A DNA stretch of 64,000 nt, from the NCBI RefSeq assembly GCF_029894335.1, contig NZ_JARXZC010000031.1, positions 30,248 through 94,247 of the forward strand, written 5' to 3'. The translations under genes and the position numbers were made by a program. Under the pieces are notes generated by a model. That model saw only the letters and a list, made by a program, of their open reading frames with translations. It was not told the origin of the DNA and ran no database searches. This DNA is from Kitasatospora sp. MAP5-34. Lineage in GTDB: Bacteria; Actinomycetota; Actinomycetes; Streptomycetales; Streptomycetaceae. Below, one piece after another: positions 35,697 to 43,183 of the stretch. Positions within the stretch are counted from its first letter, which is position 1. Each line of letters starts with the position of its first letter.

Positions 35697-35869
35697 CACC
35701 CCAACTCGTCAGAGCTTTGGCACTTCACGGCGTGATCCGACTCGCTCGCGAGCCGGAAGCCACTTGGGATCAACCCTTAGGTCGGGAAGATCTGTCCTGA
35801 ACCTGGGCGTCTCTCGACGTCGTGGGGTCAGTGGCCTGTGTCCGTGAAGACGCCTCACCGAACGAGGTG
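35697..35869 (-). promoter_or_regulatory. M-box (ykoK) magnesium riboswitch
   Basis: Read on the minus strand, the leader has GGTGAGGC (35852-35859), then CACTGACCC, GTCGAGAGACGCC and finally AGTGCCAAAGCTCTGACGA (ending about 35706). These match, in order and spacing, the conserved M-box blocks GGUGAGGCUCCU, CUGCUGCCC, GUCcaaAGACGCC and AGUGCUAAAGCUCUACGA. Flanking CACC...TCGT and ACGA...GGTG can form the closing P1 stem. Downstream, a 7-bp hairpin (35635-35654) sits between the aptamer and the leader ORF. M-box RNAs switch off expression when Mg2+ is abundant. The target is the NRAMP-related transporter. Confidence 0.88.
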
Positions 35870-36191
35870 CCTTATTTGAAACCTCACCCAGCGTAGCCTC
35901 CGACAGGGCTTACTCCAGCCATATTTACCCAACCTTGACCCAATCCGGATGGATTACGAGGTCAGGACCTGCACGGATGTGACGAAGTCGCATCTGGCGG
36001 GCCCCTGAGGCGGGCTGATACATGGCCGATAAGTGGTCGGTGGATGGATCGAGTACGAGCCGATAAGTACAAATGGCCCCGTACCGTACTCCAAGCCCCA
36101 CCCCCTCCTCATATGATCGGAGCGACATGCGTCATCCTTGGTGATGCAGTCCTGAGGAGATGTACCGCCCACACCCAGCAGGAGGAAGCAC

Positions 36192-36866
36192 GTGGACGAC
36201 GTTCTGCGGCGTGCCGCGCTGTTCGCGGCTCTCGATGACGAGCAGGCCGGCGAGCTGCGAGCCTCCATGACCGAGGTGACCCTCGCCCGTGGCGAGTCGC
36301 TGTTCCATGAGGGCGACCCGGGCGACCGGCTGTACGTCGTCGCCGAAGGCAAGGTCAAGCTGCACCGGGCCTCGCCGGACGGGCGCGAGAACATGCTCGC
36401 GGTGCTCGGCCCGAGCGAGATGATCGGCGAGCTGTCGCTCTTCGACCCCGGCCCGCGTACCGCCACCGCGACCGCGCTGACCGAGGTCAAGCTGCTCGGT
36501 CTCGGCCACGGTGACCTGCAGCCCTGGCTGCACGCCCGCCCCGAGGTCTCGGTCGCACTGCTCCGGGCGATCGCCCGCCGCCTGCGCCGGACCAACGACG
36601 TCATGTCGGACCTGGTCTTCTCCGACGTCCCCGGCCGGGTCGCCAAGGCGCTGCTCGACCTCTCGCGGCGCTTCGGCGTGCAGTCCGAGGAGGGCATCCA
36701 CGTCGCCCACGACCTGACGCAGGAGGAGCTGGCCCAGCTGGTCGGCGCCTCGCGCGAGACGGTCAACAAGGCGCTGGCCGACTTCGCGGGCCGTGGCTGG
36801 CTCAAGCTGGAGGCGCGCGCGGTGGTCCTGATGGACGTCGAGCGGCTCTCACGTCGTTCGCGCTGA
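36192..36866 (+). CDS. crp: CRP/FNR-family regulator Crp
   Basis: 224 residues, GTG start with AGGAGGAAGCAC. The cyclic-nucleotide-binding domain contains LFHEGDPGDRLYVV and the phosphate-binding cassette MIGELSLFDPGPRTATATA. The C-terminal winged helix is LTQEELAQLVGASRETVNKALADF. In S. coelicolor Crp governs germination, development and antibiotic precursor supply. The 330 bp upstream of the start, next to the M-box leader, holds its promoter and no other gene. Confidence 0.95.
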   Translation: MDDVLRRAALFAALDDEQAGELRASMTEVTLARGESLFHEGDPGDRLYVVAEGKVKLHRASPDGRENMLAVLGPSEMIGELSLFDPGPRTATATALTEVKLLGLGHGDLQPWLHARPEVSVALLRAIARRLRRTNDVMSDLVFSDVPGRVAKALLDLSRRFGVQSEEGIHVAHDLTQEELAQLVGASRETVNKALADFAGRGWLKLEARAVVLMDVERLSRRSR

Positions 36867-36908
36867 GGTCACAGTGTTCGCGCTGAGGCCACGGCGTTCG
36901 CGCTGAGG
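36856..36908. repeat. Three 20-bp tandem units spanning the crp stop codon
   Basis: GTTCGCGCTGAGG occurs at 36856-36868, 36876-36888 and 36896-36908, with an exact 20-bp period. The first copy contains the crp stop codon. It looks like slippage duplication of the gene end; the copies repeat the stop-codon context. Confidence 0.85.
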
Positions 36909-36933
36909 CCTGTCGGCCGACGGCGCATCAGCA

Positions 36934-36974
36934 ACAACAGGGGCGCGGGGCTCTCAGCCCCGCGCCCCTGTTGT
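36934..36974. terminator. 19-bp perfect hairpin between crp and MBL gene
   Basis: ACAACAGGGGCGCGGGGCT (36934-36952) pairs without mismatch with 36956-36974, leaving a 3-nt loop. It terminates both crp and the convergent operon ending at 37017. Confidence 0.93.
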
Positions 36975-37016
36975 GCTTGCTCTGAGTACTGGATGCGCTG
37001 TCCGACCGAACCGAGC

Positions 37017-37838
37017 CTAGATGAGCCCGTGGTCCTCCAGGTACCCGAGCTGGGCCCGTACCGAGAGCTCGGCGGCGGGCCAGAGGGCGCGGTCCACGTC
37101 GGCGTAGACCCGTGCGACCACCTCGGCCGGGGTCCGGAAGCCGGCCTCCACCGCCGTCTCCACCTGGGCCAGCCGGTTCGCCCGGTGCGCAAGGTAGTAG
37201 TCGACCGCGCCGAGCGCGTCGACCAGGACCGGGCCGTGGCCCGGCAGGATCGTCCGGACACCGCGCTCGGCCGCCATGGTGTGCAGGCGGCGCAGCGAGT
37301 CCAGGTAGTCGCCGAGCTTGCCGTCCGGGTACGCGACCATGGTCGTGCCGCGTCCGAGAACGGTGTCACCGGTCAGCACGGCGCCGTCGGCGGGCAGATG
37401 GAAGGTCAGCGAGTCGGCGGTGTGCCCGGGGGTGCCGACCACGCGCACCTCCAGGCCGCCGACATCCAGCACCTGACCGCCGCGCAGGCCCTCCGACCCG
37501 AGCCGGTGGGCCGGGTCCAGCGCCCGGACGCCCGTGCCGGTGAGTTCGGCGAAGCGGGCCGCGCCCTCGGCGTGGTCGGGGTGGCCGTGGGTGAGCAGGG
37601 TCAGCGCGATGCGCTTGCCGCGCTGCTCAGCGGCCTCGATCACCCGGTGCAGGTGGCCCTCGTCCAGCGGCCCCGGGTCGACCACGACGGCGAGGTCCGA
37701 GCCGGGCTCGGAGAGCAGCCAGGTGTTGGTGCCGTCGAGCGTCATCGCCGAGGGGTTGGGCGCCAGGACGCAGAACGCCCGGGGGGTGGCCTCGCCGCCG
37801 ACGGAGGCGGCGGGGTCACCCGGCAGGAGACCGCTCAC
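37017..37838 (-). CDS. MBL-fold metallohydrolase
   Basis: 273 residues from GTG 37838, which overlaps the stop of the small upstream gene (GTGA). Metal ligands: LLTHGHPDHAEG (HxHxDH), VVGTPGHTADS, LTGDTVLG and LPGHGPVL. The C-terminal half resembles LACTB2/Rv3677c-like hydrolases with a winged-helix tail (AELSVRAQLGYLEDHGLI). Likely a nuclease or thioesterase-like hydrolase using two zinc ions; the substrate is not evident. Confidence 0.9.
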   Translation of the reverse strand: MSGLLPGDPAASVGGEATPRAFCVLAPNPSAMTLDGTNTWLLSEPGSDLAVVVDPGPLDEGHLHRVIEAAEQRGKRIALTLLTHGHPDHAEGAARFAELTGTGVRALDPAHRLGSEGLRGGQVLDVGGLEVRVVGTPGHTADSLTFHLPADGAVLTGDTVLGRGTTMVAYPDGKLGDYLDSLRRLHTMAAERGVRTILPGHGPVLVDALGAVDYYLAHRANRLAQVETAVEAGFRTPAEVVARVYADVDRALWPAAELSVRAQLGYLEDHGLI

Positions 37839-38038
37839 CGGCCGCCCTCGCAGAAACGAATCACCTTCCGGCCGCGCAGCGGGCGCTCGAGGGAGTGCAC
37901 GGTCGGGTCCGGGAACGGTGCGGGTTCCAGGAGGCCGAGCGTCCGAGGCGTCAGGCTGCGGGCGGAGAGGCTGCGGGGAGCCAGGGCACGGGCGGGCATG
38001 GTGTGCGCCGTCCGGCGAGCCACGTCGTTGTGGTCCAT
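37835..38038 (-). CDS. Small basic protein coupled to the MBL hydrolase
   Basis: 67 residues: MDHNDVARRTAHTMPARALA then PRSLSARSLTPRTLGLLEPA and a tail ending IRFCEGGR. It has a threefold R-S/T-L-x-x-R pattern and is strongly basic. An AAGGAAGGA ribosome site lies upstream, and the stop overlaps the MBL GTG start (GTGA 37835-37838), so translation is probably coupled. No known domain. An unrelated overlapping frame of the MBL ORF reads through here and is rejected. Confidence 0.6.
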   Translation of the reverse strand: MDHNDVARRTAHTMPARALAPRSLSARSLTPRTLGLLEPAPFPDPTVHSLERPLRGRKVIRFCEGGR

Positions 38039-38140
38039 CGGGCGAGGTTCCTTCCTTCAGGTGGCAGTGAGTGGCGGTAGGTGGCGGTTCTACGGGGTGC
38101 AACTGGGTGCGGCTGGGGCCGGAGTGGGACTGGGGTGGGA

Positions 38141-39025
38141 CTACTGGGGGAAATTACCGTCGATTGTCAGCTCTTCATACCCCGACCATCGCACCGTCAT
38201 CCGGTCACCGACCAGCTCGGCCCGCCCCAGGATCGGCTCGACCTTGCGGTCGGCCGCGACCGTGAGTGCCTCGGCGGCCGTCCGGATCCCGAGCAGCTCG
38301 CGCAGGACGGTGACGGTCGGCGGCAGCATCCCGTACCGGCCGTCCGCGTGCCCCTGGACGGCTTCGGCGGGCGAGAGCCAGGCCACCCGGTCCGCCTCGC
38401 CGACCTGCTGGGCCGCGTCCTGCCCGGCGGGCAGCACGGCGACGAAGAACCAGGTGTCGTACCGGCGCTCCTCGAACTCCGGGGTGACCCAGCGCGCCCA
38501 GCCGGCCAGCAGGTCGCTGCGGAGCAGCAGGCCGTGGCTGCGGAGGAAGTCGGCGAAGGAGAGCTCGTGCGCCTCCAGGGCGGCCCGCTCGGCGGTCCAG
38601 TCCCGGGGTTCGGCCATCGTGGTGGCGTCGGGCCCGGCCAGCAGCACGCCGGCCTCCTCGAAGGTCTCCCGAACGGCCGCGCAGACCACCGCCTGCGCCG
38701 TCCGGGCGTCCACCCCGAGGCGCTCCGCCCACTCGGCCGGGGACGGCCCCGCCCAACCCAGCTCCACCTCGGCGTCGCGCGGGTCGACCCCACCGCCCGG
38801 GTAGGCGTACATCCCGCCCGCGAACGCCATCGAGGTCCGGCGGCGCAGCAGGTACGCCTGCGGGCCGGCGGCACCGCCGGGCGCTCCGTCCCGCAGCAGC
38901 ACCACGGTGGCGGACGGCTTCGGCACCAGCGGCGTCAACTCACCGGCCGCGACCGCACGGATCCGGGCGGGCCAGGACGGCGGCATCCCGAACTCGGGCA
39001 CTCGCGCAGCTGATCGATGATCCAT
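38141..39025 (-). CDS. Nudix hydrolase (NUDT19-like)
   Basis: 294 residues. FAGGMYAYPGGGVDPRDAEVELG and AVRETFEEAGVLLAG form a Nudix box with a long insertion, a layout seen in NUDT19/RP2-like CoA-diphosphatase relatives. The rest is alpha/beta with a WARWVTPEFEERRYDTWFF segment. The ATG lies six bases from a TAGCAT -10-like hexamer and has no ribosome site, so the message may be leaderless. It is followed by the small basic protein and MBL genes in the same direction. Confidence 0.88.
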   Translation of the reverse strand: MDHRSAARVPEFGMPPSWPARIRAVAAGELTPLVPKPSATVVLLRDGAPGGAAGPQAYLLRRRTSMAFAGGMYAYPGGGVDPRDAEVELGWAGPSPAEWAERLGVDARTAQAVVCAAVRETFEEAGVLLAGPDATTMAEPRDWTAERAALEAHELSFADFLRSHGLLLRSDLLAGWARWVTPEFEERRYDTWFFVAVLPAGQDAAQQVGEADRVAWLSPAEAVQGHADGRYGMLPPTVTVLRELLGIRTAAEALTVAADRKVEPILGRAELVGDRMTVRWSGYEELTIDGNFPQ

Positions 39026-39037
39026 GCTCGGATGCTA
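39023..39037 (-). promoter_or_regulatory. Putative leaderless promoter of the Nudix gene
   Basis: On the minus strand TAGCAT (39037-39032) is followed by CCGAGC and the ATG (39025). A weak -35 candidate TTCCAA lies 17 bp upstream of the hexamer. The spacing implies transcription starting at or beside the start codon. Confidence 0.4.
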
Positions 39038-39091
39038 TGCACGCGAGGGCGGGGTTGGAAGAGTCCAACCCCGCCCAGTTGCGCACCGTTC

Positions 39092-39562
39092 TCAGGCCTC
39101 CGGGGTGACCCGGACCTGGATCTCGACCTCGACTGGAGCGTCCAGCGGCAGGACCGCGACGCCCACCGCGCTGCGGGCGTGCACGCCGGCCGCGCCGAGC
39201 GCCGCGCCGAGCAGCTCGCTCGCGCCGTTGATCACGCCGGGCTGCCCGGTGAAGTCGGGGGCGGAGGCGACGAAGCCGACCACCTTGACGACCTGCTCGA
39301 TCCGGTCCAGGTCACCGATCACCGACTTCACGGCGGCCAGCGCGTTGAGCGCGCAGATCTGCGCGAGCGCCTTGGCCTCGTCCGGGGTGACCTCGGCGCC
39401 GACCTTGCCGGTGGTGGACAGCTTGCCCGCGACCATCGGCAGCTGGCCGGAGGTGAACACGAGGTCGCCCGAACGGACGGCCGGGACGTACGCGGCGACC
39501 GGCGCGGCCACCTGCGGGAGGGTCAGGCCGAGCTCGGCCAGCTTCTCCTCAACCTTGCTCAT
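39092..39562 (-). CDS. RidA/YjgF-family enamine/imine deaminase-like protein
   Basis: 156 residues from ATG 39562, overlapping the DUF4177 stop (TGATG). RidA-family features: VRSGDLVFTSGQLP, ALAQICALNALAAVKSVIGDLDRI and the C-terminal EVEIQVRVTP. The conserved active-site Arg of canonical RidA (C-x-R region) is not obvious near SAVGVAVLPLDAPVE, placing it in a Rid subgroup whose deaminase activity is uncertain. Confidence 0.88.
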   Translation of the reverse strand: MSKVEEKLAELGLTLPQVAAPVAAYVPAVRSGDLVFTSGQLPMVAGKLSTTGKVGAEVTPDEAKALAQICALNALAAVKSVIGDLDRIEQVVKVVGFVASAPDFTGQPGVINGASELLGAALGAAGVHARSAVGVAVLPLDAPVEVEIQVRVTPEA

Positions 39563-39720
39563 CAGCTCTTCTCCCGCTTGAGGTAGGCAACCAGCTGCTC
39601 GGGGTTGTTCGGCCCCGGGACGACCTGGACGAGCTCCCAGCCGTCCTCTCCCCAGGTGTCGAGGATCTGCTTGGTGGCATGCACGAGCAGCGGCACGGTG
39701 ACGTATTCCCACTTGGTCAT
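39562..39720 (-). CDS. DUF4177-type small protein
   Basis: 52 residues beginning MTKWEYVTVPLLVH with the family signature ILDTWGEDGWELVQVVPG. A compact alpha/beta protein of unknown function, consistently found upstream of ridA in Streptomyces. Its stop overlaps the ridA start, so the two are translationally coupled. Confidence 0.85.
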   Translation of the reverse strand: MTKWEYVTVPLLVHATKQILDTWGEDGWELVQVVPGPNNPEQLVAYLKREKS

Positions 39721-39983
39721 GGGGGTGACTCTAGACGAGGAGCAGGGCAGGGTTGCGCCGCGCCGACCGTGTCCGGCGGGACGGCCCGGGCCAGGGGGTG
39801 CGGACGTGAGCCGAGTGCGCGGCGGGTGCGAGGTGGGCGTGAGGTGAGTGTGAGGTGAGCCACAAAGCGGGCATGAATCAGCTCGTCCGCACCGGTGCTC
39901 CCGGCATCGGGGGCGGTCCGTGGTTACGCTCGCGGAGACGGCACCTCGCGGTGCAGGCCCTCTGAGACGGACGGAGACGGAGC

Positions 39984-41057
39984 GTGGCGAGCACCCCCGG
40001 CCCACCGGACCAGCACGACCCGGACTGGGAGGGCGTGCGGCTGCACGTCGTCACCGGCAAGGGCGGAACCGGCAAGACCAGCGTCGCCGCCGCGCTCGCG
40101 CTCGCACTGGCGGCGGACGGCGGCCGGACGCTGCTGATCGAGGTCGAGGGCCGACAGGGCATCGCCGAGCTGTTCGGCATCGCCGCGCTGCCGTACGAGG
40201 AGCGCAAGGTCGCGACCGTCTCCCGCGCCCAGCTGGGGTTGCCGGGGGGCAGCCGGGCCACCGGCGAGATCTTCGCCCTCGCGATCGACACCGAGCAGGC
40301 GCTGCTCGAGTACCTCGACATGTTCTACAAGCTCGGCCGCGCCGGGAAGGCACTGCAGAAGGTCGGCTTCGTCGACTTCGCGACCACCATCGCCCCCGGC
40401 GTCCGGGACGTCCTGCTGACCGGCAAGGCGTGCGAGGCGGCCCGCCGCAAGGGTCCGGACGGCAGGCGGGCGTACGACGCGATCGTGATGGACGCGCCGC
40501 CGACCGGGCGGATCACCAGGTTCCTGAACGTCAACTCCGAGGTCGCCGGGCTGGCCCGGTTCGGCCCGATCCACGGGCAGGCGCAGGCCGTGATGCGGGT
40601 GCTGAAGTCACCGGAGACGGCGGTGCACCTGGTCACCGTGCTGGAGGAGATGCCGGTGCAGGAGACCGTGGACGGCGTCGCCGACCTGTCCGAGGCCGGG
40701 CTTCCGGTGGGCGGGGTGTTGGTGAACATGGTCCGCCCGCCGCTGCTGGACGCGGCCGCCCTGGCGGCGGTGGACGGCGACCACCGCGAGGAGGTCGCCG
40801 TCGCGCTCGGCGCGGTGGGTCTCGGCGGGCGTTCCCGTACGGCGGCGACCGTACGGGCGGCCGTGGAGCCGCTGCTCGACCCCCTGCTGGACCAGGCCCG
40901 CGAGCACGCGGAGCGGGTCGAACTGGAGCGGGCGCAGCGAATCGACCTGCAGCAGCTGCGGCTGCCGACGTACGAACTCCCGCTGCTGGGCGAGGGCGTC
41001 GACCTCGCCGGGCTGTACCGGCTGGCGGGCGAACTCAAGCAGCAGGGGGCGGCATGA
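39984..41057 (+). CDS. ArsA/GET3-like ATPase (first of pair)
   Basis: 357 residues, GTG start. Deviant Walker A VTGKGGTGKTS near residue 25 and switch region YDAIVMDAPPTGRITRFL. It lacks the arsenite-binding cysteines of ArsA, so despite the usual 'ion-transporting ATPase' label it is more like a GET3-type chaperone/targeting ATPase. Coupled to the second ArsA-like gene by ATGA overlap; the pair lies beside wblA in streptomycetes. Confidence 0.9.
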   Translation: MASTPGPPDQHDPDWEGVRLHVVTGKGGTGKTSVAAALALALAADGGRTLLIEVEGRQGIAELFGIAALPYEERKVATVSRAQLGLPGGSRATGEIFALAIDTEQALLEYLDMFYKLGRAGKALQKVGFVDFATTIAPGVRDVLLTGKACEAARRKGPDGRRAYDAIVMDAPPTGRITRFLNVNSEVAGLARFGPIHGQAQAVMRVLKSPETAVHLVTVLEEMPVQETVDGVADLSEAGLPVGGVLVNMVRPPLLDAAALAAVDGDHREEVAVALGAVGLGGRSRTAATVRAAVEPLLDPLLDQAREHAERVELERAQRIDLQQLRLPTYELPLLGEGVDLAGLYRLAGELKQQGAA

Positions 41058-42367
41058 GTACCTCCACCACAACCTCCACCACCGGACAGCGCGGCCGCTC
41101 CGCCGCGCGTCCGGCCGGCCGGACGCCCGCCTCGTCGCTCGACGTGGACGCGCTGATCGACGATCCGAAGACCCGGATCGTGGTCTGCTGCGGCTCCGGC
41201 GGCGTCGGCAAGACCACCACCGCCGCCGCGATCGGGCTGCGGGCGGCCGAGCGCGGGCGGAAGGTGGTCGTGCTGACCATCGACCCGGCCCGGCGGCTCG
41301 CCCAGTCGATGGGGCTGACCGAGCTGGACAACACCCCACGGATCGTCAAGGGCGTCTCCGGGCCCGGCGAGCTGCAGGCCATGATGCTCGACATGAAGCG
41401 GACCTTCGACGAGGTCGTGCTCGCCCACACCGACCCGGAGCGGGCCAAGGCGATCATGGAGAACCCGTTCTACCAGTCCCTGTCGGCCGGCTTCGCGGGC
41501 ACGCAGGAGTACATGGCGATGGAGAAGCTCGGCCAGCTGCGCGCGGCCGACCGGTGGGACCTGATCGTGGTGGACACGCCGCCGTCCCGCTCGGCGCTGG
41601 ACTTCCTGGACGCGCCGAACCGGCTCGGCTCCTTCCTGGACGGGAAGCTGATCCGGATGCTCACCGCACCGGCCAAGGTCGGCGGGCGCAGCGCGATGAA
41701 GTTCCTCAACGTCGGCGTAGGGCTGCTGACCGGCACGCTCGGCAAGATCTTCGGCGCCCAGCTGCTGACGGACATTCAGACCTTCGTCGGCGCGATGGAC
41801 TCGATGTTCGGCGGCTTCCGCGAGCGCGCCGACCGTACGTACCAGCTGCTCAAGGCACCCGGTACGGCCTTCCTGGTGGTGGCCGCGCCCGAGCGGGACG
41901 CGCTGCGCGAGGCCGCGTACTTCGTGGACCGGCTGGCGGCCGACACCATGCCGCTGGCCGGGCTGGTGCTCAACCGGGTGCACAGCACCGGCGCCCCGCA
42001 GCTGACGGCGGAGCGGGCCCAGGCGGCGGCCGAGGCACTGGAGGAGAACGGGTCGCAGAACGGGTCCACGGCCGGGTCGCCGAGCGGGACGCAGGGCGAC
42101 GCATCGAACGCATCGCCGACCGCCCCACCGAATGCCTCGCCGAATGCCTCGGTGGCGGCCTCGGTGGCGGCCGAGACGCTGGCCGCCGGGCTGCTGCGGT
42201 TGCACGCCGAGCGGATGCAGATCATGGACCGGGAGCGACGCACCCGGGACCGGTTCGTCTCGGTGTATCCGGACGTGCCCATCGTCGAGGTCGGCGCCCT
42301 CGCGGGCGATGTGCACGACCTGGAGGGCCTGCGCGAGATCGGAGAACGCCTCGGCGGCCGACGCTGA
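41054..42367 (+). CDS. ArsA/GET3-like ATPase (second of pair)
   Basis: 437 residues. P-loop CCGSGGVGKTTTAAA, switch I TIDPARRLAQSMGL, switch II LIVVDTPPSRSALDFLDAP. An Asn/Ser/Ala-rich insert (GSQNGSTAGSPSGTQGDASN) around residue 335-370 is unusual and likely a disordered loop. The ATG overlaps the stop of the first ATPase gene, suggesting a heterodimer made in equal amounts. Confidence 0.92.
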   Translation: MSTSTTTSTTGQRGRSAARPAGRTPASSLDVDALIDDPKTRIVVCCGSGGVGKTTTAAAIGLRAAERGRKVVVLTIDPARRLAQSMGLTELDNTPRIVKGVSGPGELQAMMLDMKRTFDEVVLAHTDPERAKAIMENPFYQSLSAGFAGTQEYMAMEKLGQLRAADRWDLIVVDTPPSRSALDFLDAPNRLGSFLDGKLIRMLTAPAKVGGRSAMKFLNVGVGLLTGTLGKIFGAQLLTDIQTFVGAMDSMFGGFRERADRTYQLLKAPGTAFLVVAAPERDALREAAYFVDRLAADTMPLAGLVLNRVHSTGAPQLTAERAQAAAEALEENGSQNGSTAGSPSGTQGDASNASPTAPPNASPNASVAASVAAETLAAGLLRLHAERMQIMDRERRTRDRFVSVYPDVPIVEVGALAGDVHDLEGLREIGERLGGRR

Positions 42368-42410
42368 CGACCGGCCCCCGTAACCGGCCGGTCGGTCCAG
42401 GTTTCGAGCG

Positions 42411-42442
42411 GACGTCAGGTCAGCCCCCCAGCCCCTGACGTC
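42411..42442. terminator. Hairpin between ArsA pair and wblA
   Basis: GACGTCAGG (42411-42419) pairs with CCTGACGTC (42434-42442) in the 92-bp gap between convergent genes. Confidence 0.75.
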
Positions 42443-42459
42443 CCTTGCTACGGGCGCTG

Positions 42460-42783
42460 TCAGCCCGCCTGCGCGTAGTCGGTGAGGATGATGCCCGTCG
42501 CGAGCGACTCCTCGTACTCCGTGCGCGCTGTCTCCAGCAACCTCCGCCACGACATCACCGTCGGACGGCGTCGCAGCAGCGCACGCCGCTCGCGCTCGGT
42601 CATCCCGCCCCACACCCCGAACTCGACCCGGTTGTCCAGGGCGTCGGCCAGGCACTCGGTGCGTACCGGGCACCCACTGCACACCGCCTTGGCGCGGTTC
42701 TGCGCCGCCCCCTGAACAAACAGTTCGTCCGGATCACTAGTGCGGCAGGCAGCCTGCGCACTCCAGTCGTCTACCCAGCCCAT
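42460..42783 (-). CDS. wblA: WhiB-like regulator WblA
   Basis: 107 residues from ATG 42783. The four [4Fe-4S] cysteines are C13, C35, C38 and C44 (AVCSGCPVRTEC), then GVWGGMTERERRALLRRRP, the sigma-A/DNA-contacting turn and basic tail. In Streptomyces WblA controls the transition to sporulation and globally represses antibiotic biosynthesis. An in-frame GTG at 42840 would add 19 residues; the shorter form is preferred because it begins at the conserved MGWVDDWSAQAACR. Confidence 0.95.
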   Translation of the reverse strand: MGWVDDWSAQAACRTSDPDELFVQGAAQNRAKAVCSGCPVRTECLADALDNRVEFGVWGGMTERERRALLRRRPTVMSWRRLLETARTEYEESLATGIILTDYAQAG

Positions 42784-43183
42784 GCCGGCGCCGTCCTCTC
42801 CCGAATCGAGGCTCCCCCACGGCGGCAACGGCATATTCACCGTTGCCAGTTGAGGACGTTACGGAAGAACCACAGCGAGCAACAGCCCCGCCGTGCCCAA
42901 TCTCGAATGACCCGATCGGACTATGGGTACCTGGCACCTCACTCGTTGGAGTGATCGCAGGTCGCGGGCCTTGCCAGGCCCCGCCAGGGCTCTATCGTCA
43001 CGCTCTGCCATGGGAACAGCGGCGGCAAGGGCCGCCAAACCCCCCGAACCACTTCAATTCGGGCAAACCTCATCACCCACAAGAGTGATGAAAATGTACG
43101 GAGTGCAGCTGTCGCACTCTTGTGACAAGCGTAGGCGAACACCTGCCCCCATGTGCGGGATTCATCGACGTAGTCTTCTCCCC

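Noticed and set aside
35489..35847. Plus-strand ORFs opposite the transporter leader
   Set aside because: They overlap the M-box and leader on the other strand, have no ribosome sites and no recognisable protein features.
36869..37016. Small ORF between crp and MBL gene
   Set aside because: The stretch is tandem repeats and a 19-bp terminator hairpin; no start with coding composition.
38039..38102. N-terminal extension of the MBL hydrolase to 38102
   Set aside because: The upstream frame overlaps a separate small gene coupled by GTGA to the GTG at 37838, where conserved MBL sequence begins.
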